DNA of 50,122 nt from Clostridia bacterium. GTDB taxonomy: Bacteria > Bacillota > Clostridia > Oscillospirales > CAG-272. The stretch covers positions 1-50,122 of the forward strand of contig JAFXFN010000008.1 in assembly GCA_017520505.1 (NCBI GenBank). Direction: 5' to 3'. The notes beneath the pieces were generated by a model, which saw only the letters and a program-made list of their open reading frames with translations, did not search any database and was not told the origin of the DNA. Below are positions 34,156-42,757 of the stretch, in pieces. Numbering within the stretch: position 1 is the stretch's first letter; every line of letters starts with the position of its first letter. Both the position numbers and the translations under genes were made by a program.

Positions 34156-35271
34156 ATGAACGATAAAATTGAACGCAGAAGACGGTTTTTGATAAATACG
34201 GCATTTTTTGCCGTTATCGCCGCTATTGCTTACGTGCTTTTGAAATACGCTTTGCCCGTGATAATGCCGTTTTTCATTGCATTTATCATTTCGGCAATTT
34301 TACAGCCTGTAATTACCTTTTTGCGTAAAAGGATAAAGCTCGGACAGAAAAGTGCTTCAAGTATAGTTGTTGTATTGTTTTTATGTACGATAGGCGTGCT
34401 GCTTGTGTGTATCATCATAAAGCTTGTGATCTCGCTTACAGACATTATTGCGGCAGCTCCTGCTTATTATACCAATACGATTCAGCCCGCACTTCGCAAT
34501 CTGATAGACTACGCACAGAATTTATTGAGAAAATTTGACAGCGACATCACGCTTGACTACAACGAGATCATCCCGTCGTTGTCCGATCTCATTCCGTCGA
34601 TAAAGTCCATTTTCAGCTTTACGACAAACATTCTGACGAGCGTACCCGGATTTTTCATCACGGTGCTTATAACGATAATTTCGATATTCTTTATAAGTGC
34701 GGATTACCACATGCTTTGCCATTGGGTAATATTCCAGCTTCCCGAAAACGTAGGGCATACCGTGCTTGAAATAAAGAAATATATTAAAGACATTCTCTTA
34801 AAATACGTGCGCTCTTATGCGCTTATAATGTCGATAACGTTTTTAGAGCTGTCAATATTGCTTTTAATAGCAGGACTTATCAAGTCCGATATGTTTGCTT
34901 CTGTCGGCTCGACGCTTTTAACAGCGTTCTTCATTGCGATGTTCGACCTTTTGCCCATCGTCGGAGTAGGCTCCGTCCTTATGCCGTGGGCAATTATAAG
35001 AGTGCTTCTCGGCGACCTTTTGACAGGTGCAATGCTTGCGGCAATATTCCTTATAATCGTCGTTGTAAGAAATATTATTGAGCCTAAAATAGTCGGCACG
35101 CAGGTAGGACTTCACCCCATCGTAACGCTTATGGCAATGATAACGGGTACTGCGCTGTTCGGCGTTGTGGGACTTTTCGTGTTCCCGATAACGCTTGCGC
35201 TTCTCAAGGACCTCAACGACAGAGGAAAAATACACATCTTCAAAAAGGTTCCCGAAAACAAGGACAAATAA
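34156..35271 (+). CDS. AI-2E family transporter / YtvI-like sporulation membrane protein
   Basis: A 371-residue membrane protein with about eight segments. The C-terminal block MLAAIFLIIVVVRNIIEPKIVGTQVGLHPIVTL is diagnostic of the AI-2E (PerM/UPF0118) family. Members range from autoinducer export to Na+/H+ exchange, and the Bacillus YtvI subgroup is linked to sporulation; which applies here is open. AAGGAAG precedes the ATG. It stands between repeat sequence and the epimerase gene. Confidence 0.88.
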   Translation: MNDKIERRRRFLINTAFFAVIAAIAYVLLKYALPVIMPFFIAFIISAILQPVITFLRKRIKLGQKSASSIVVVLFLCTIGVLLVCIIIKLVISLTDIIAAAPAYYTNTIQPALRNLIDYAQNLLRKFDSDITLDYNEIIPSLSDLIPSIKSIFSFTTNILTSVPGFFITVLITIISIFFISADYHMLCHWVIFQLPENVGHTVLEIKKYIKDILLKYVRSYALIMSITFLELSILLLIAGLIKSDMFASVGSTLLTAFFIAMFDLLPIVGVGSVLMPWAIIRVLLGDLLTGAMLAAIFLIIVVVRNIIEPKIVGTQVGLHPIVTLMAMITGTALFGVVGLFVFPITLALLKDLNDRGKIHIFKKVPENKDK

Positions 35272-35336
35272 AAGCCTTTTTATGCAGATGATAAAAGCGG
35301 TATATTATCCGAACAGTTCCGATAAAGGAGAAAAAT

Positions 35337-36404
35337 ATGAAAATAATTGATATAAAAACGGAAAATATAAAAATTCCGCTTGTGACGCCGTTCAAAACGG
35401 CACTTCGCACAACGGACTGCGTTGACGATATAATCGTCAGAGTGATAACCGATACAGGAGAGGTCGGTTATGGCGAAGCACCGCCCACGGCTGTTATCAC
35501 GGGCGACACGAAAATGTCGATTTTGGGAGCTGTTGAGGACTTCATCCGTCCGTCGCTTATCGGATACGATATCGAAAACCTTGACGGTATTATGAAAAAG
35601 CTTCACTCCTGCATCAAGAAAAACACCTCAGCCAAGGCGGCTGTTGATATGGCTGTTTATGACCTTTTTGCACAAAAGTGCGGAATGCCGCTTTATAAAG
35701 TGCTCGGGGGAGGACGAAACGTTATAACGACTGACCTTACCATAAGCGTAAACCCCGTTGACGTTATGGTTGAGGATGCAAAGAAAGCAGTCAGCGAGGG
35801 CTTTACGACTCTTAAAATAAAGGTCGGCAAGGACGGACGCGGCGACGTTGAGCGTATGAAGGCGATACGTGATGCAGTAGGCCCCGATGTTCTTCTGAGA
35901 GTCGATGCAAATCAGGGCTGGGGCGCAAAGCAGGCTGTGTCGATAATATCCGCAATGGAAGCGGAATGTCTTGACATTGAGCTTGTTGAACAGCCGACGG
36001 TCGCTGACGACTTTGAGGGGCTCAAATACGTCACAGACCACGTAAGAACGCCGATTCTTGCAGATGAAAGCGTATTTTCCGTGCGTGATGCCATTGAGCT
36101 TATAAAGAACCGTGCGGCTGACCTTATAAACATCAAGCTTATGAAAACGGGCGGAATACACGAGGCACTCAAAATATGCGGTATTGCCGAAACGTACGGC
36201 GTTGAATGTATGGCAGGCTGTATGCTTGAAAGCAAAATTGCCGTATCAGCCGCCGCACATCTTGCCGCAGGCAGAAGCATAATCACCAAGGCTGACCTTG
36301 ACGGCCCTGCGCTTTGTAAGTACGACCCGTACACAGGCGGTCCCGAATTCATTGGCGAAAAAATAATTATGAACAAAACCCCCGGTATAGGAATTACAAA
36401 ATAA
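35337..36404 (+). CDS. Dipeptide epimerase (L-Ala-D/L-Glu epimerase-like, enolase superfamily)
   Basis: A 355-residue enolase-superfamily enzyme of the muconate-lactonising subgroup. Visible motifs are KIKVG (catalytic Lys), RVDANQGW, ELVEQP and LADES (metal ligands), KLMKTGGI and a C-terminal ESKIAVSAAAHLA with DLDGP. Family members of this type interconvert L-Ala-D-Glu and L-Ala-L-Glu during recycling of murein peptides, which suits the neighbouring wall-lytic genes. Exact dipeptide specificity is not certain. AAAGGAG precedes the ATG, and a strong terminator follows. Confidence 0.88.
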   Translation: MKIIDIKTENIKIPLVTPFKTALRTTDCVDDIIVRVITDTGEVGYGEAPPTAVITGDTKMSILGAVEDFIRPSLIGYDIENLDGIMKKLHSCIKKNTSAKAAVDMAVYDLFAQKCGMPLYKVLGGGRNVITTDLTISVNPVDVMVEDAKKAVSEGFTTLKIKVGKDGRGDVERMKAIRDAVGPDVLLRVDANQGWGAKQAVSIISAMEAECLDIELVEQPTVADDFEGLKYVTDHVRTPILADESVFSVRDAIELIKNRAADLINIKLMKTGGIHEALKICGIAETYGVECMAGCMLESKIAVSAAAHLAAGRSIITKADLDGPALCKYDPYTGGPEFIGEKIIMNKTPGIGITK

Positions 36405-36452
36405 TAAACAACAACCCCTGTTTGCACCTGCAAACAGGGGTTGCTTTTATTC
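36405..36452. terminator. Bidirectional intrinsic terminator
   Basis: A perfect 14-bp stem CAACCCCTGTTTGC (36412-36425), loop ACCT, GCAAACAGGGGTTG (36430-36443), then CTTTTATT. An A-rich run before it serves the minus-strand gene that ends at 36462. Confidence 0.9.
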
Positions 36453-36461
36453 GACGGTCAT

Positions 36462-37595
36462 TTACTCCAAAAGCTCCGCTGCTCTTAGTCTGATCTGTTT
36501 TTCGATCAGCTTCAAGCGGTCATTTGAAAGATTATATCTGGAGTGCTTTTTGAATTTGAAATTGAGCAAGCGGCGCAGTCCTTCCTTGTGTTCGGCAGAC
36601 AGCACTTTTTTTGCGCTTGCTGTAAAATCATCATAAACGCACGGCATAAGCGTATCGGCGTATTGCTTTAATGCGGCATCTGAAGAAAAATCATCAGCTC
36701 CTGCAAAGTTGAACAATGAATTGCCGTGGTCGAATAACGGCGCAGGTGCGGCTATTTTGTTCGTTTTGTTATTGACGAGAAATCCGAAGTTGCCGAAGTG
36801 TCTGTCGGTGTTGAAGATAAGAGCATCAAATACGAGCATATCGTCAAGTGCTTTTACGAAGTCATCTCCGAGAGATTCATAATATTCTCTTACTGCTTTC
36901 ATTCCGCCGTTTGTGACGATTCTTCCTACGGGAACGAAAGAAATATCCTTAGTCGTGAAAAGCTCACAGGTCGAGCAAAGCATACCCATCCATTTGGATA
37001 AATTATAGGGAATTGCGCTTATGTTCATCGCTTGTGCGATCTGAAATGCATAAAATTCGGAATACGGTTCGTTTCCTGCGTTGGAGGCACCTGTTGTTCC
37101 GCCTTTGAAAAGTTTTATTTTGCCTTTTGTTCTCCGCCAGCATTTCGGCAGCATACCGTTTGTTGTGAATTCGGGGCAGGAGGCAAGCGAAGTGCGGATA
37201 CTGCTTCCGTATCCTGTGAATGCAATCAGGGCGAGAATGTTGCTGAAGTTGTTTTCGTATAGGTTAAAGTCGTCAAAGTGTCCGTCAAACCCCTCTTCGA
37301 CTATCCAGTAGCAATCATTTAAGGATAGACCCTTTGATACCTTTATTATATTAAGAGGACGGTTAAGATTTAATCCGCATTTACTGAGTAAATTGTGCAC
37401 ATAAGCACGGTTTTTGGGAATGGTTCTGTGCTTTAACCATTTAGATATACCGTCGCCGCTTACATCCAGATCAAGCGGAAATAACTCTTTTTTTTCTTCG
37501 TTTTGCCACAGTATTTGAATTTCGGGAGTGTTGCTGTCTTCGGTGGCGGAAAAACGAATGAGAGTGGTATCAAAATGTTTCAGCTCGTAATTCAT
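36462..37595 (-). CDS. HipA-like kinase, orphan (no HipB partner)
   Basis: A 377-residue protein with the C-terminal HipA kinase fold: a Gly/Ser-rich loop KGGTTGASNAGNEPYSEF near residue 165, catalytic FNTDRHFGNFGFLV near 260 (Asp and Asn), and a metal-binding PLFDHGNSLF near 287. The HipA-type Ser/Thr kinases phosphorylate targets such as GltX and stop growth, and are normally paired with HipB. No helix-turn-helix partner gene lies next to it, so it may not be a toxin. It has its own promoter and a GGAGGTG ribosome site. Related free-standing kinases occur near phage and mobile genes, as here. Substrate unknown. Confidence 0.8.
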   Translation of the reverse strand: MNYELKHFDTTLIRFSATEDSNTPEIQILWQNEEKKELFPLDLDVSGDGISKWLKHRTIPKNRAYVHNLLSKCGLNLNRPLNIIKVSKGLSLNDCYWIVEEGFDGHFDDFNLYENNFSNILALIAFTGYGSSIRTSLASCPEFTTNGMLPKCWRRTKGKIKLFKGGTTGASNAGNEPYSEFYAFQIAQAMNISAIPYNLSKWMGMLCSTCELFTTKDISFVPVGRIVTNGGMKAVREYYESLGDDFVKALDDMLVFDALIFNTDRHFGNFGFLVNNKTNKIAAPAPLFDHGNSLFNFAGADDFSSDAALKQYADTLMPCVYDDFTASAKKVLSAEHKEGLRRLLNFKFKKHSRYNLSNDRLKLIEKQIRLRAAELLE

Positions 37596-37635
37596 TTAAG
37601 CACCTCCGATTCGTTTAATTATATCTGTAATTTAA

Positions 37636-37664
37636 ATTATACCACAATTCTGCAATAATATCAA
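37636..37664 (-). promoter_or_regulatory. Sigma-A promoter for the HipA-like gene
   Basis: Minus strand: TTGATA (37664-37659), 17-nt spacer, TATAAT (37641-37636), about 40 nt before the ATG. Confidence 0.78.
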
Positions 37665-37745
37665 CAATTTTTCCGCATTTAGTCAGAAATACTTAAAGCT
37701 TGCAGATGAATTGTTACGGCGATGTGATATAGTCATAACCAAGAA

Positions 37746-37782
37746 AGCAGGGAGAACACTTCTTTGTAAAGTATCTCCCTGC
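37746..37782 (-). terminator. Terminator after the tail-type gene pair
   Basis: GCAGGGAGA and TCTCCCTGC form a 9-bp stem, with an inner ACTT/AAGT pairing, 12 nt after the stop of the gene ending at 37795. On the minus strand TTTCTTGG follows. It separates the tail pair from the kinase gene. Confidence 0.6.
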
Positions 37783-37794
37783 GGTGCGTTAAAA

Positions 37795-38256
37795 TTATTT
37801 GACTATAACGAAATAATCGTCAACGAGTGTTGACGGAAGTGTGTAAAGCACCGTGCCGTCTCCTGTGTCATCACGCACGCAAAGGTAAAGCGTGTCATTT
37901 TCAAGGTAGTATTTATCCTTGAAATAACGCAAGCCATCCATAGCGGGTACGGGGTCACGGAGCGAGCCCTCGTGCTCGGGTACTACAAGCTCCCAGAGTG
38001 TCGGCGTGTCTGTCGGTACCCACGAGGACACCGAGGTGTGCGCCTGTATGCATTTGTAAACACGTGAGTCGTACGTCACAGCGCATAGAGGCTCGTATTT
38101 TACCCCCTCACGCCAGCAGGGAAGCGAGGACTTTATCGAATAAAGCTCACCCTCGTCAAGAATTTCTCCTGCACGGTATGCCCCTGAAAGGCACAGCTTT
38201 TCGAGCGCTTTCATTCTTTGGTTGTGCTTAAAAACAGCTCTTTTTACTTCAAGCAT
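37795..38256 (-). CDS. Phage tail-associated protein with CBM5/12-like motif
   Basis: A 153-residue protein. The middle has VTYDSRVYKCIQAHTSVSSW followed by VPTDTPTLWEL, the pattern of carbohydrate-binding module 5/12 domains common in chitinases and in phage tail or receptor-binding proteins. It overlaps the preceding gene by 8 nt and has no signal peptide. In Clostridial prophages a similar small gene follows the tail or baseplate gene. Sugar binding is inferred only. Confidence 0.72.
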   Translation of the reverse strand: MLEVKRAVFKHNQRMKALEKLCLSGAYRAGEILDEGELYSIKSSLPCWREGVKYEPLCAVTYDSRVYKCIQAHTSVSSWVPTDTPTLWELVVPEHEGSLRDPVPAMDGLRYFKDKYYLENDTLYLCVRDDTGDGTVLYTLPSTLVDDYFVIVK

Positions 38257-39622
38257 TATTATCCCCTCCTTCTGCCATTATTACGAGTGCTGATGCAAGC
38301 TCGTTTATCTGCTCCTGCAGACCGTTTACAAGTGAATTTATATCCGCCTTGTATCTGATGACGAACGGATTTCGTCTTGCGTTTACCGTTGTTACCGAGC
38401 TTTTAAAATGTAAGTCGGGCTTTTCTATCTCCTCGATGAACGGCTCGCCGTATTCGTAGTATACGGTAAGGGGTGAGCCGCTTTCGTAAAGCTCCTTGAC
38501 GAACTGATGAAAAGCAAGATACGCTTCGGCATCCGTTTCGTTCTTTGTGCCGAAGCCGAAATAATGCTCATCTCCGTCGTACATAAATCCGTGCTCACAG
38601 CCGTCGACGGTGTCTGCTGTGTTGAAGTACGGAGAAAACGTTTTCATTCCTGCCTTTGCAAACGGATATGCCTCAATGTCGTCTGTGAAAACATTTGCCC
38701 CCGATGTGCTTTCAACACGTCTTAACGAGTATCTTTTTCCGTATACCCCTCGCACAGTATCAAACAGATATATTTCGCCGTCAAGGTGGTGGAATTCGAC
38801 GGCGCCGATGTTGTGTGCGAACTGTCCGTTTTTCAAATCAAATCTGTCGCTTATCCCTTGCGGCATAGAAGCGACGGGATGTGTGATTCTGTATGTCATC
38901 GTCTGATCTCCGAAGGTTACCCTTGGCAGTATGATGAATTTCACCGTTGACGGGTTAAGCGGACTTTTTCCGCCCGACGGTATCGTTTCGGTCAAGCTGC
39001 CGAGCATATAAAATTCCATCGGCTCGTCACCTGTAATGCAGTGCTTGCATTCAAATACGCCGACATCTTCCGAGCAGGCGATATTTTGAATATAAGCGTT
39101 TGAAAACGATTCCTCTGTTTCCTTGAGCTTGCCGTACAATGCTTGTCTTTCAAGCTCTGACGACTGTCTTTTTTTCTCTTCGTTTTGTCTTTGCTCCTCG
39201 GATGAAATGAGTGAGTCGACCTCGCCGCTTACCTCGAAAAGCTCATTTTTCACCTCGTCATACTGTGAAATAAGCTGACCGTAAACGTCCGGGCACGGCT
39301 CCTTTGGTGTGCCGTTCGGTGTCAGAATACTTGTGCGGCACTTGATAACGGCAACTGATGATGTACACAGATGCCCTGCATAAACACCGATGCTTATCGA
39401 CGGCGGCGACATTACCTCAAGCGGTATTACCGCCGTGTTGCTTTTCGGCAAGATAACATCAACGTAATTTTTTCCGTTTATAAATCTTACCGTTTTCGTT
39501 TTTCCCGTCCATTCCTCATCAAAGGAAAAATGGACAGAATAATCCGAATTGTCCGCAATAACAGCATATTCGCTGTCATTTGGCGTGAGAATTTTATTCT
39601 CAACTGTAAAATCAAATTGCAT
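38249..39622 (-). CDS. Phage tail/baseplate-type protein
   Basis: A 457-residue protein. The N-terminal 110 residues (MQFDFTVENKILTPNDSEYA and onward, with FSFDEEWTGKTKTVRF) match the start of baseplate upper-type proteins of Bacillota phages. A Glu/Lys/Gln-rich coiled coil spans about 125-170, then a beta-rich part ends in a helix (residues 425-450), as in trimeric fibres. No head, tail-tube, holin or lysin genes are nearby, so it is either a remnant or a retained pair. GAAAGGG precedes the ATG, and the promoter with a LexA-type box lies directly upstream. Confidence 0.72.
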   Translation of the reverse strand: MQFDFTVENKILTPNDSEYAVIADNSDYSVHFSFDEEWTGKTKTVRFINGKNYVDVILPKSNTAVIPLEVMSPPSISIGVYAGHLCTSSVAVIKCRTSILTPNGTPKEPCPDVYGQLISQYDEVKNELFEVSGEVDSLISSEEQRQNEEKKRQSSELERQALYGKLKETEESFSNAYIQNIACSEDVGVFECKHCITGDEPMEFYMLGSLTETIPSGGKSPLNPSTVKFIILPRVTFGDQTMTYRITHPVASMPQGISDRFDLKNGQFAHNIGAVEFHHLDGEIYLFDTVRGVYGKRYSLRRVESTSGANVFTDDIEAYPFAKAGMKTFSPYFNTADTVDGCEHGFMYDGDEHYFGFGTKNETDAEAYLAFHQFVKELYESGSPLTVYYEYGEPFIEEIEKPDLHFKSSVTTVNARRNPFVIRYKADINSLVNGLQEQINELASALVIMAEGGDNNA

Positions 39623-39676
39623 ATTTTCCCTTTCTTCGACTTTTTCGAATTTTTGTCGATATTTCGGACGAAAAGG

Positions 39677-39690
39677 AGAACATTTGTTCT
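39677..39690. promoter_or_regulatory. LexA (SOS) box candidate
   Basis: AGAACATTTGTTCT, a perfect palindrome apart from its AT centre. The inner GAAC-N4-GTTC fits the Bacillus LexA consensus CGAACRNRYGTTCG at all 12 inner positions on the minus strand. It lies 6 nt downstream of the -10 box of the tail promoter, at the likely transcription start, an effective place for repression. Confidence 0.75.
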
Positions 39691-39696
39691 AATTTG

Positions 39697-39725
39697 ATTA
39701 TACCACAAACATCACGTTTTGTCAA
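39697..39725 (-). promoter_or_regulatory. Consensus sigma-A promoter for the tail-type gene pair
   Basis: Minus strand: TTGACA (39725-39720), 17-nt spacer, TATAAT (39702-39697). Both hexamers are perfect. The 5' untranslated region of about 65 nt contains the LexA box at its start. Confidence 0.9.
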
Positions 39726-39860
39726 TGTTTTTTGCGTAAATGAGTGGAAATGATTACAAACGGCACATCCTTGTGATGTGGAAAATGCCGCCACATCGAA
39801 TTAAATGAAAAAAATCCATAAATTTGCGCAGGAAGAATATTATCCTACTGCAAAAAGATT

Positions 39861-39905
39861 GGAGATAATAGATAAGAAATAAGAGATAATAGAGAATAGA
39901 TAAAA
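39861..39905 (+). repeat. Type E repeat
   Basis: AGATAATAGATAAGAAATAA then GAGATAATAGAGAATAGATA. It matches the copy at 7951 for nearly its whole length and again directly precedes a type B core. Confidence 0.7.
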
Positions 39906-39906
39906 A

Positions 39907-40012
39907 GCGCCATCGCCCACAGCCCCCTTGCAGTTCGCTGTACAGCGAACTGCCGTAGTTGACAAAGTCAACTACACGTTGGCGAAGCAAATTGCCTTGC
40001 GGGCAATGGCGC
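39907..40012 (+). repeat. Type B core with two perfect inner palindromes
   Basis: Arms GCGCCATCGCCC (39907) and GGGCAATGGCGC (to 40012) enclose a 24-bp perfect palindrome (39930-39953, half-site GCAGTTCGCTGT) and a GTAGTTGAC/GTCAACTAC hairpin (39955-39975). It has no ATATTTCC end. A B-like tail (CACATCGAATTAAATGAAAA) stands at 39791-39810. Confidence 0.75.
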
Positions 40013-40047
40013 ACACCGCAAGCGGTTATGAGGTATTAATAAAGTCG

Positions 40048-40130
40048 GCGAAAATGGGATCGAAGCGGGCGACCAAAGTAAGTTCGTAGTAGTTCGTTAT
40101 ACGAACTACAGCGAACTACACGCCCCTACA
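40048..40130. repeat. Type A element, left flank of spoIIIA
   Basis: On the minus strand it begins GTAGGGGCGTGTAGTTCGCT and carries nested GTAGTTCG/CGAACTAC hairpins. Positions 40070-40130 match 44794-44854 in inverted orientation at 60 of 61 bases. Confidence 0.85.
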
Positions 40131-40160
40131 AGGACACGTTAAATTCAACAAAACCAAATA

Positions 40161-40718
40161 TTATTTTTCTATTATCACGACGTTTTCGGGCAGGATGTTT
40201 GCGCTTGTGTAGGCAATTTCCTTTATCTGCGCTATCTCATTCGGCAAAAGCGCTTCGCCCTCGCCCTTGACGATGATGTTCACACCCTGACCTGAAATTA
40301 CCGCAACGCACTTTGCAAAGCCCTTTGACTTTACAAGCTCCTCGATGTTTGCTTCCTTTTCGATTTCAGCGGCAATTCGTGCGATGTCAGCCATTGCCGA
40401 TGCAGAGGCTTCGTCTGATGTGCCTGCATCTACCACAGTCTGAAGCACCTCTATTGCTTCATCTCTTGCTCTGTTGCGGTTTAAAAGCGACACGGTGAAA
40501 TAGTTGTCTTCCTCTTCCTTGTTTTCAGCTCCTGCATCCGCTACGGGCGGTGTGTTGTCGACAGCGGCGCCGTCGAACAAAAACCAGTTGAGATACACCA
40601 CAAGTCCTATAACAACGACAGCGCCTGCGATAACGAGGTTTCTTTTGCCGATTTTTTCAATTACCTGCTTGATGTCTACCTTTTTTCTGTCGGGATTTTC
40701 TGATTTGAATATCTTCAT
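40161..40718 (-). CDS. spoIIIAH: Stage III sporulation protein AH
   Basis: The last gene of the operon, 185 residues. It has a basic cytoplasmic start, one membrane segment (about residues 29-48), an acidic spacer and a C-terminal ring-forming YscJ/FliF-like domain (ADIARIAAEIEKEANIEELV through PENVVIIEK). In sporulation it forms the mother-cell side of the channel to the forespore, normally facing SpoIIQ. The ATG at 40718 is preceded by AAGGAGAG; a longer reading from 40769 overlaps spoIIIAG and lacks a ribosome site. Confidence 0.92.
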   Translation of the reverse strand: MKIFKSENPDRKKVDIKQVIEKIGKRNLVIAGAVVVIGLVVYLNWFLFDGAAVDNTPPVADAGAENKEEEDNYFTVSLLNRNRARDEAIEVLQTVVDAGTSDEASASAMADIARIAAEIEKEANIEELVKSKGFAKCVAVISGQGVNIIVKGEGEALLPNEIAQIKEIAYTSANILPENVVIIEK

Positions 40719-40752
40719 AAAGCTCTCCTTCTGCCTTTCGGCACGGTTGTTC

Positions 40753-41244
40753 TTAAAGTCCTGCCACACAAATTTTTCCCTCGGATATACCGTAGGCGCA
40801 GGAAAGAAGTTTTATTATTTTGTACTGCATAACGGGATCGTCACCGCCGTGGCATACAACGGCAATTCCGCGTATTTTCGGCTTCAGAACGGTCTTTATC
40901 ACCGTCTGTCCGTTTACCGTTGCGTACTGATTTGATTTTGATATCCTTACCGTTTCATCTTTGTTTTTCTCTGTCATCTCCTCTGTATTTTCGGCATAAA
41001 CGTATTCCTCGGATGATTCCGCTGTTACAATTACGGTGACCTCCCCCCTGCATACCTGCTTTACCATTTGTTCAATTTTATTCTCGACGTTTGATATATA
41101 TTCCTCATTTGCCGTATTTTCAGCCGTGCCTCGGTCTTTTTCATAACCGCCCCCGAAAATGAGCAAAAGTCCGCCGAGCACAGCGACAGCAAGCAAGGCT
41201 GATGCCGTTTTGTTTTTGAAAATAAAGGTTTTGATGTCTGTCAT
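40753..41244 (-). CDS. spoIIIAG: Stage III sporulation protein AG
   Basis: A 163-residue protein with one N-terminal membrane segment (about 13-31) and an outer domain (VENKIEQMVKQVCRGEVTVI through GISEGKICVAGL). The family forms a 30-subunit-type ring in the intermembrane space during engulfment. It overlaps spoIIIAF by 4 nt. Confidence 0.92.
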   Translation of the reverse strand: MTDIKTFIFKNKTASALLAVAVLGGLLLIFGGGYEKDRGTAENTANEEYISNVENKIEQMVKQVCRGEVTVIVTAESSEEYVYAENTEEMTEKNKDETVRISKSNQYATVNGQTVIKTVLKPKIRGIAVVCHGGDDPVMQYKIIKLLSCAYGISEGKICVAGL

Positions 41245-41699
41245 TCCGCACTCTCCGCTGTTACCTCACAGTCAAGCAGACCGCTTACGTATTTTTTCAC
41301 ATCGGTGACCTTGACTGTGTTTTTTATTCCGTATATCCGTATGGCAACGCCCGAAATGACAAGTCCGTCCTGCCCCTGCCAAAGCTCAACTCTCACCTCA
41401 ATGTCATTTTCGGGTATTGCAAATTTTTTCTTCACCGCATCACGCACGTTCTTTTCAGTTATCTCTTTCGTTTTTTCAACCACAGCTTTGTTAAATTCAT
41501 CGGTCTTATCCTCAATTTCGATTTTCGGCAAGGTCATATTTTCTATGCCTCCGTGTGTGAAATTCGACACGGCGAAGGCTAAAAACACAAGCGCACAGGC
41601 GAGCTTTACGTATTTTTTCAAGCTCCCCTCGGGCATTACCGCAAGCGACAGCGAGGTGATGAGGCTGACGAGCGTTATTGATATAAGCAGCTCTCTCAT
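41241..41699 (-). CDS. spoIIIAF: Stage III sporulation protein AF
   Basis: A 152-residue protein beginning MRELLISITLVSLITSLSLA, with two membrane segments near the start (about 4-22 and 30-46) and a soluble C-terminal domain (VRVELWQGQDGLVISGVAI). The ATG at 41699 overlaps the spoIIIAE stop (ATGA); the upstream extension is not supported. Confidence 0.92.
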   Translation of the reverse strand: MRELLISITLVSLITSLSLAVMPEGSLKKYVKLACALVFLAFAVSNFTHGGIENMTLPKIEIEDKTDEFNKAVVEKTKEITEKNVRDAVKKKFAIPENDIEVRVELWQGQDGLVISGVAIRIYGIKNTVKVTDVKKYVSGLLDCEVTAESAE

Positions 41700-42757
41700 A
41701 CGATATTCATCCTCATAAATACAGCACACGCAATTACCATTACCGAGGCGGAAAAGGCGCACACGGCTATCATCACGGTGATTATGTCAGAGCAACCGCC
41801 AAGAAGCTTTGACTGCGATGCAAGTCCGAGCGAATCCGACAGAAAGATGGCGCACGTAAAGAGCAGCTTTGTCACGCACAGCGTGAAAAACGGCGGTACA
41901 TAGATAAGCAAAAGCGCACCGATTCCGCCTGCCCCTGCCGTTGTCTTTATGATGTTGATGCTTGAAAAGACGGCATCATACGCCTCCGAAAGAGATGAGC
42001 CGATGATGGGAACAAACGAGCCCACGGCGAACTTCACGCTTTTTTTCAGCACTCCGTCAGATACGGCGGAGAATACTCCGCCGAGCGACAGCGCAAGCGT
42101 TACCGCTGCACCCGAAGCCGAAAGGATAAAAACGGCTGTTTTTTTAACGAACGACGATATGCCCGAAAGCCCCTGCGCATCCTTAAGACACCCTGCGAGT
42201 GTCAAGCCGAAAACCGTTCCAGTTAGCGGAAAAAGAACGTACGAGGCTATCATTTGCACCGCCTGCAAAACAGCGGCAAGAGTGGAAACCGACACCCCGA
42301 CGGCGCCGACCTTGCCTAAAAATCCGTAAACATAGCACATAATTCCCATAAGCGCCGTCATAAACGTAACGCTTGCACTGAGCGCCGTGTGAAGCGCATC
42401 AAACGATGCCTTTATAACGGTAAAGACAAGCACGGCGCACACGCACACCCCTGCAAGAGAGCAAACGTCCTCGCCGCCGAGCGAGCCCGACACCGCCGAT
42501 GATATTCCCGACAGCAGCACTGCGCACGCAAGCGCGCCGAAGGCGCCGAAAATGTCGGGAAAAGAATTTTCCAAAGCTTCCTTTAAAGCCTCGGCTATAC
42601 TGCCGCTTGTAACAGCCTCGGCAAGCGAGGCTGTGTCGCCGTGTATGCCGTCGGGCAGATATTGCGACAGCTCGCCCGACACATCGTATTCCAAAGCCGA
42701 CGGAAAAAGTGCAAGAAGCATCATGCCGACGGCGGCAAGCAAAATAAATCTTTTCAT
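41696..42757 (-). CDS. spoIIIAE: Stage III sporulation protein AE
   Basis: A 353-residue polytopic membrane protein with a signal-like start (MKRFILLAAVGMMLLALFPS) and about seven more segments, including KKSVKFAVGSFVPIIGSSLSEAYDAV, a family-typical stretch. It is the largest membrane part of the SpoIIIA secretion-like channel. The ATG at 42757 overlaps the spoIIIAD stop by 4 nt. It is a little shorter than the Bacillus protein. Confidence 0.92.
   Translation of the reverse strand: MKRFILLAAVGMMLLALFPSALEYDVSGELSQYLPDGIHGDTASLAEAVTSGSIAEALKEALENSFPDIFGAFGALACAVLLSGISSAVSGSLGGEDVCSLAGVCVCAVLVFTVIKASFDALHTALSASVTFMTALMGIMCYVYGFLGKVGAVGVSVSTLAAVLQAVQMIASYVLFPLTGTVFGLTLAGCLKDAQGLSGISSFVKKTAVFILSASGAAVTLALSLGGVFSAVSDGVLKKSVKFAVGSFVPIIGSSLSEAYDAVFSSINIIKTTAGAGGIGALLLIYVPPFFTLCVTKLLFTCAIFLSDSLGLASQSKLLGGCSDIITVMIAVCAFSASVMVIACAVFMRMNIV

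Noticed and set aside
36462..37795. Classical HipBA toxin-antitoxin locus
   Set aside because: No small helix-turn-helix gene lies on either side of the kinase; the upstream 200 bp hold only a promoter and a terminator.
36462..39622. Intact prophage
   Set aside because: There is no integrase, packaging, head, tail-tube or lysis gene, and no clear attachment-site repeats.
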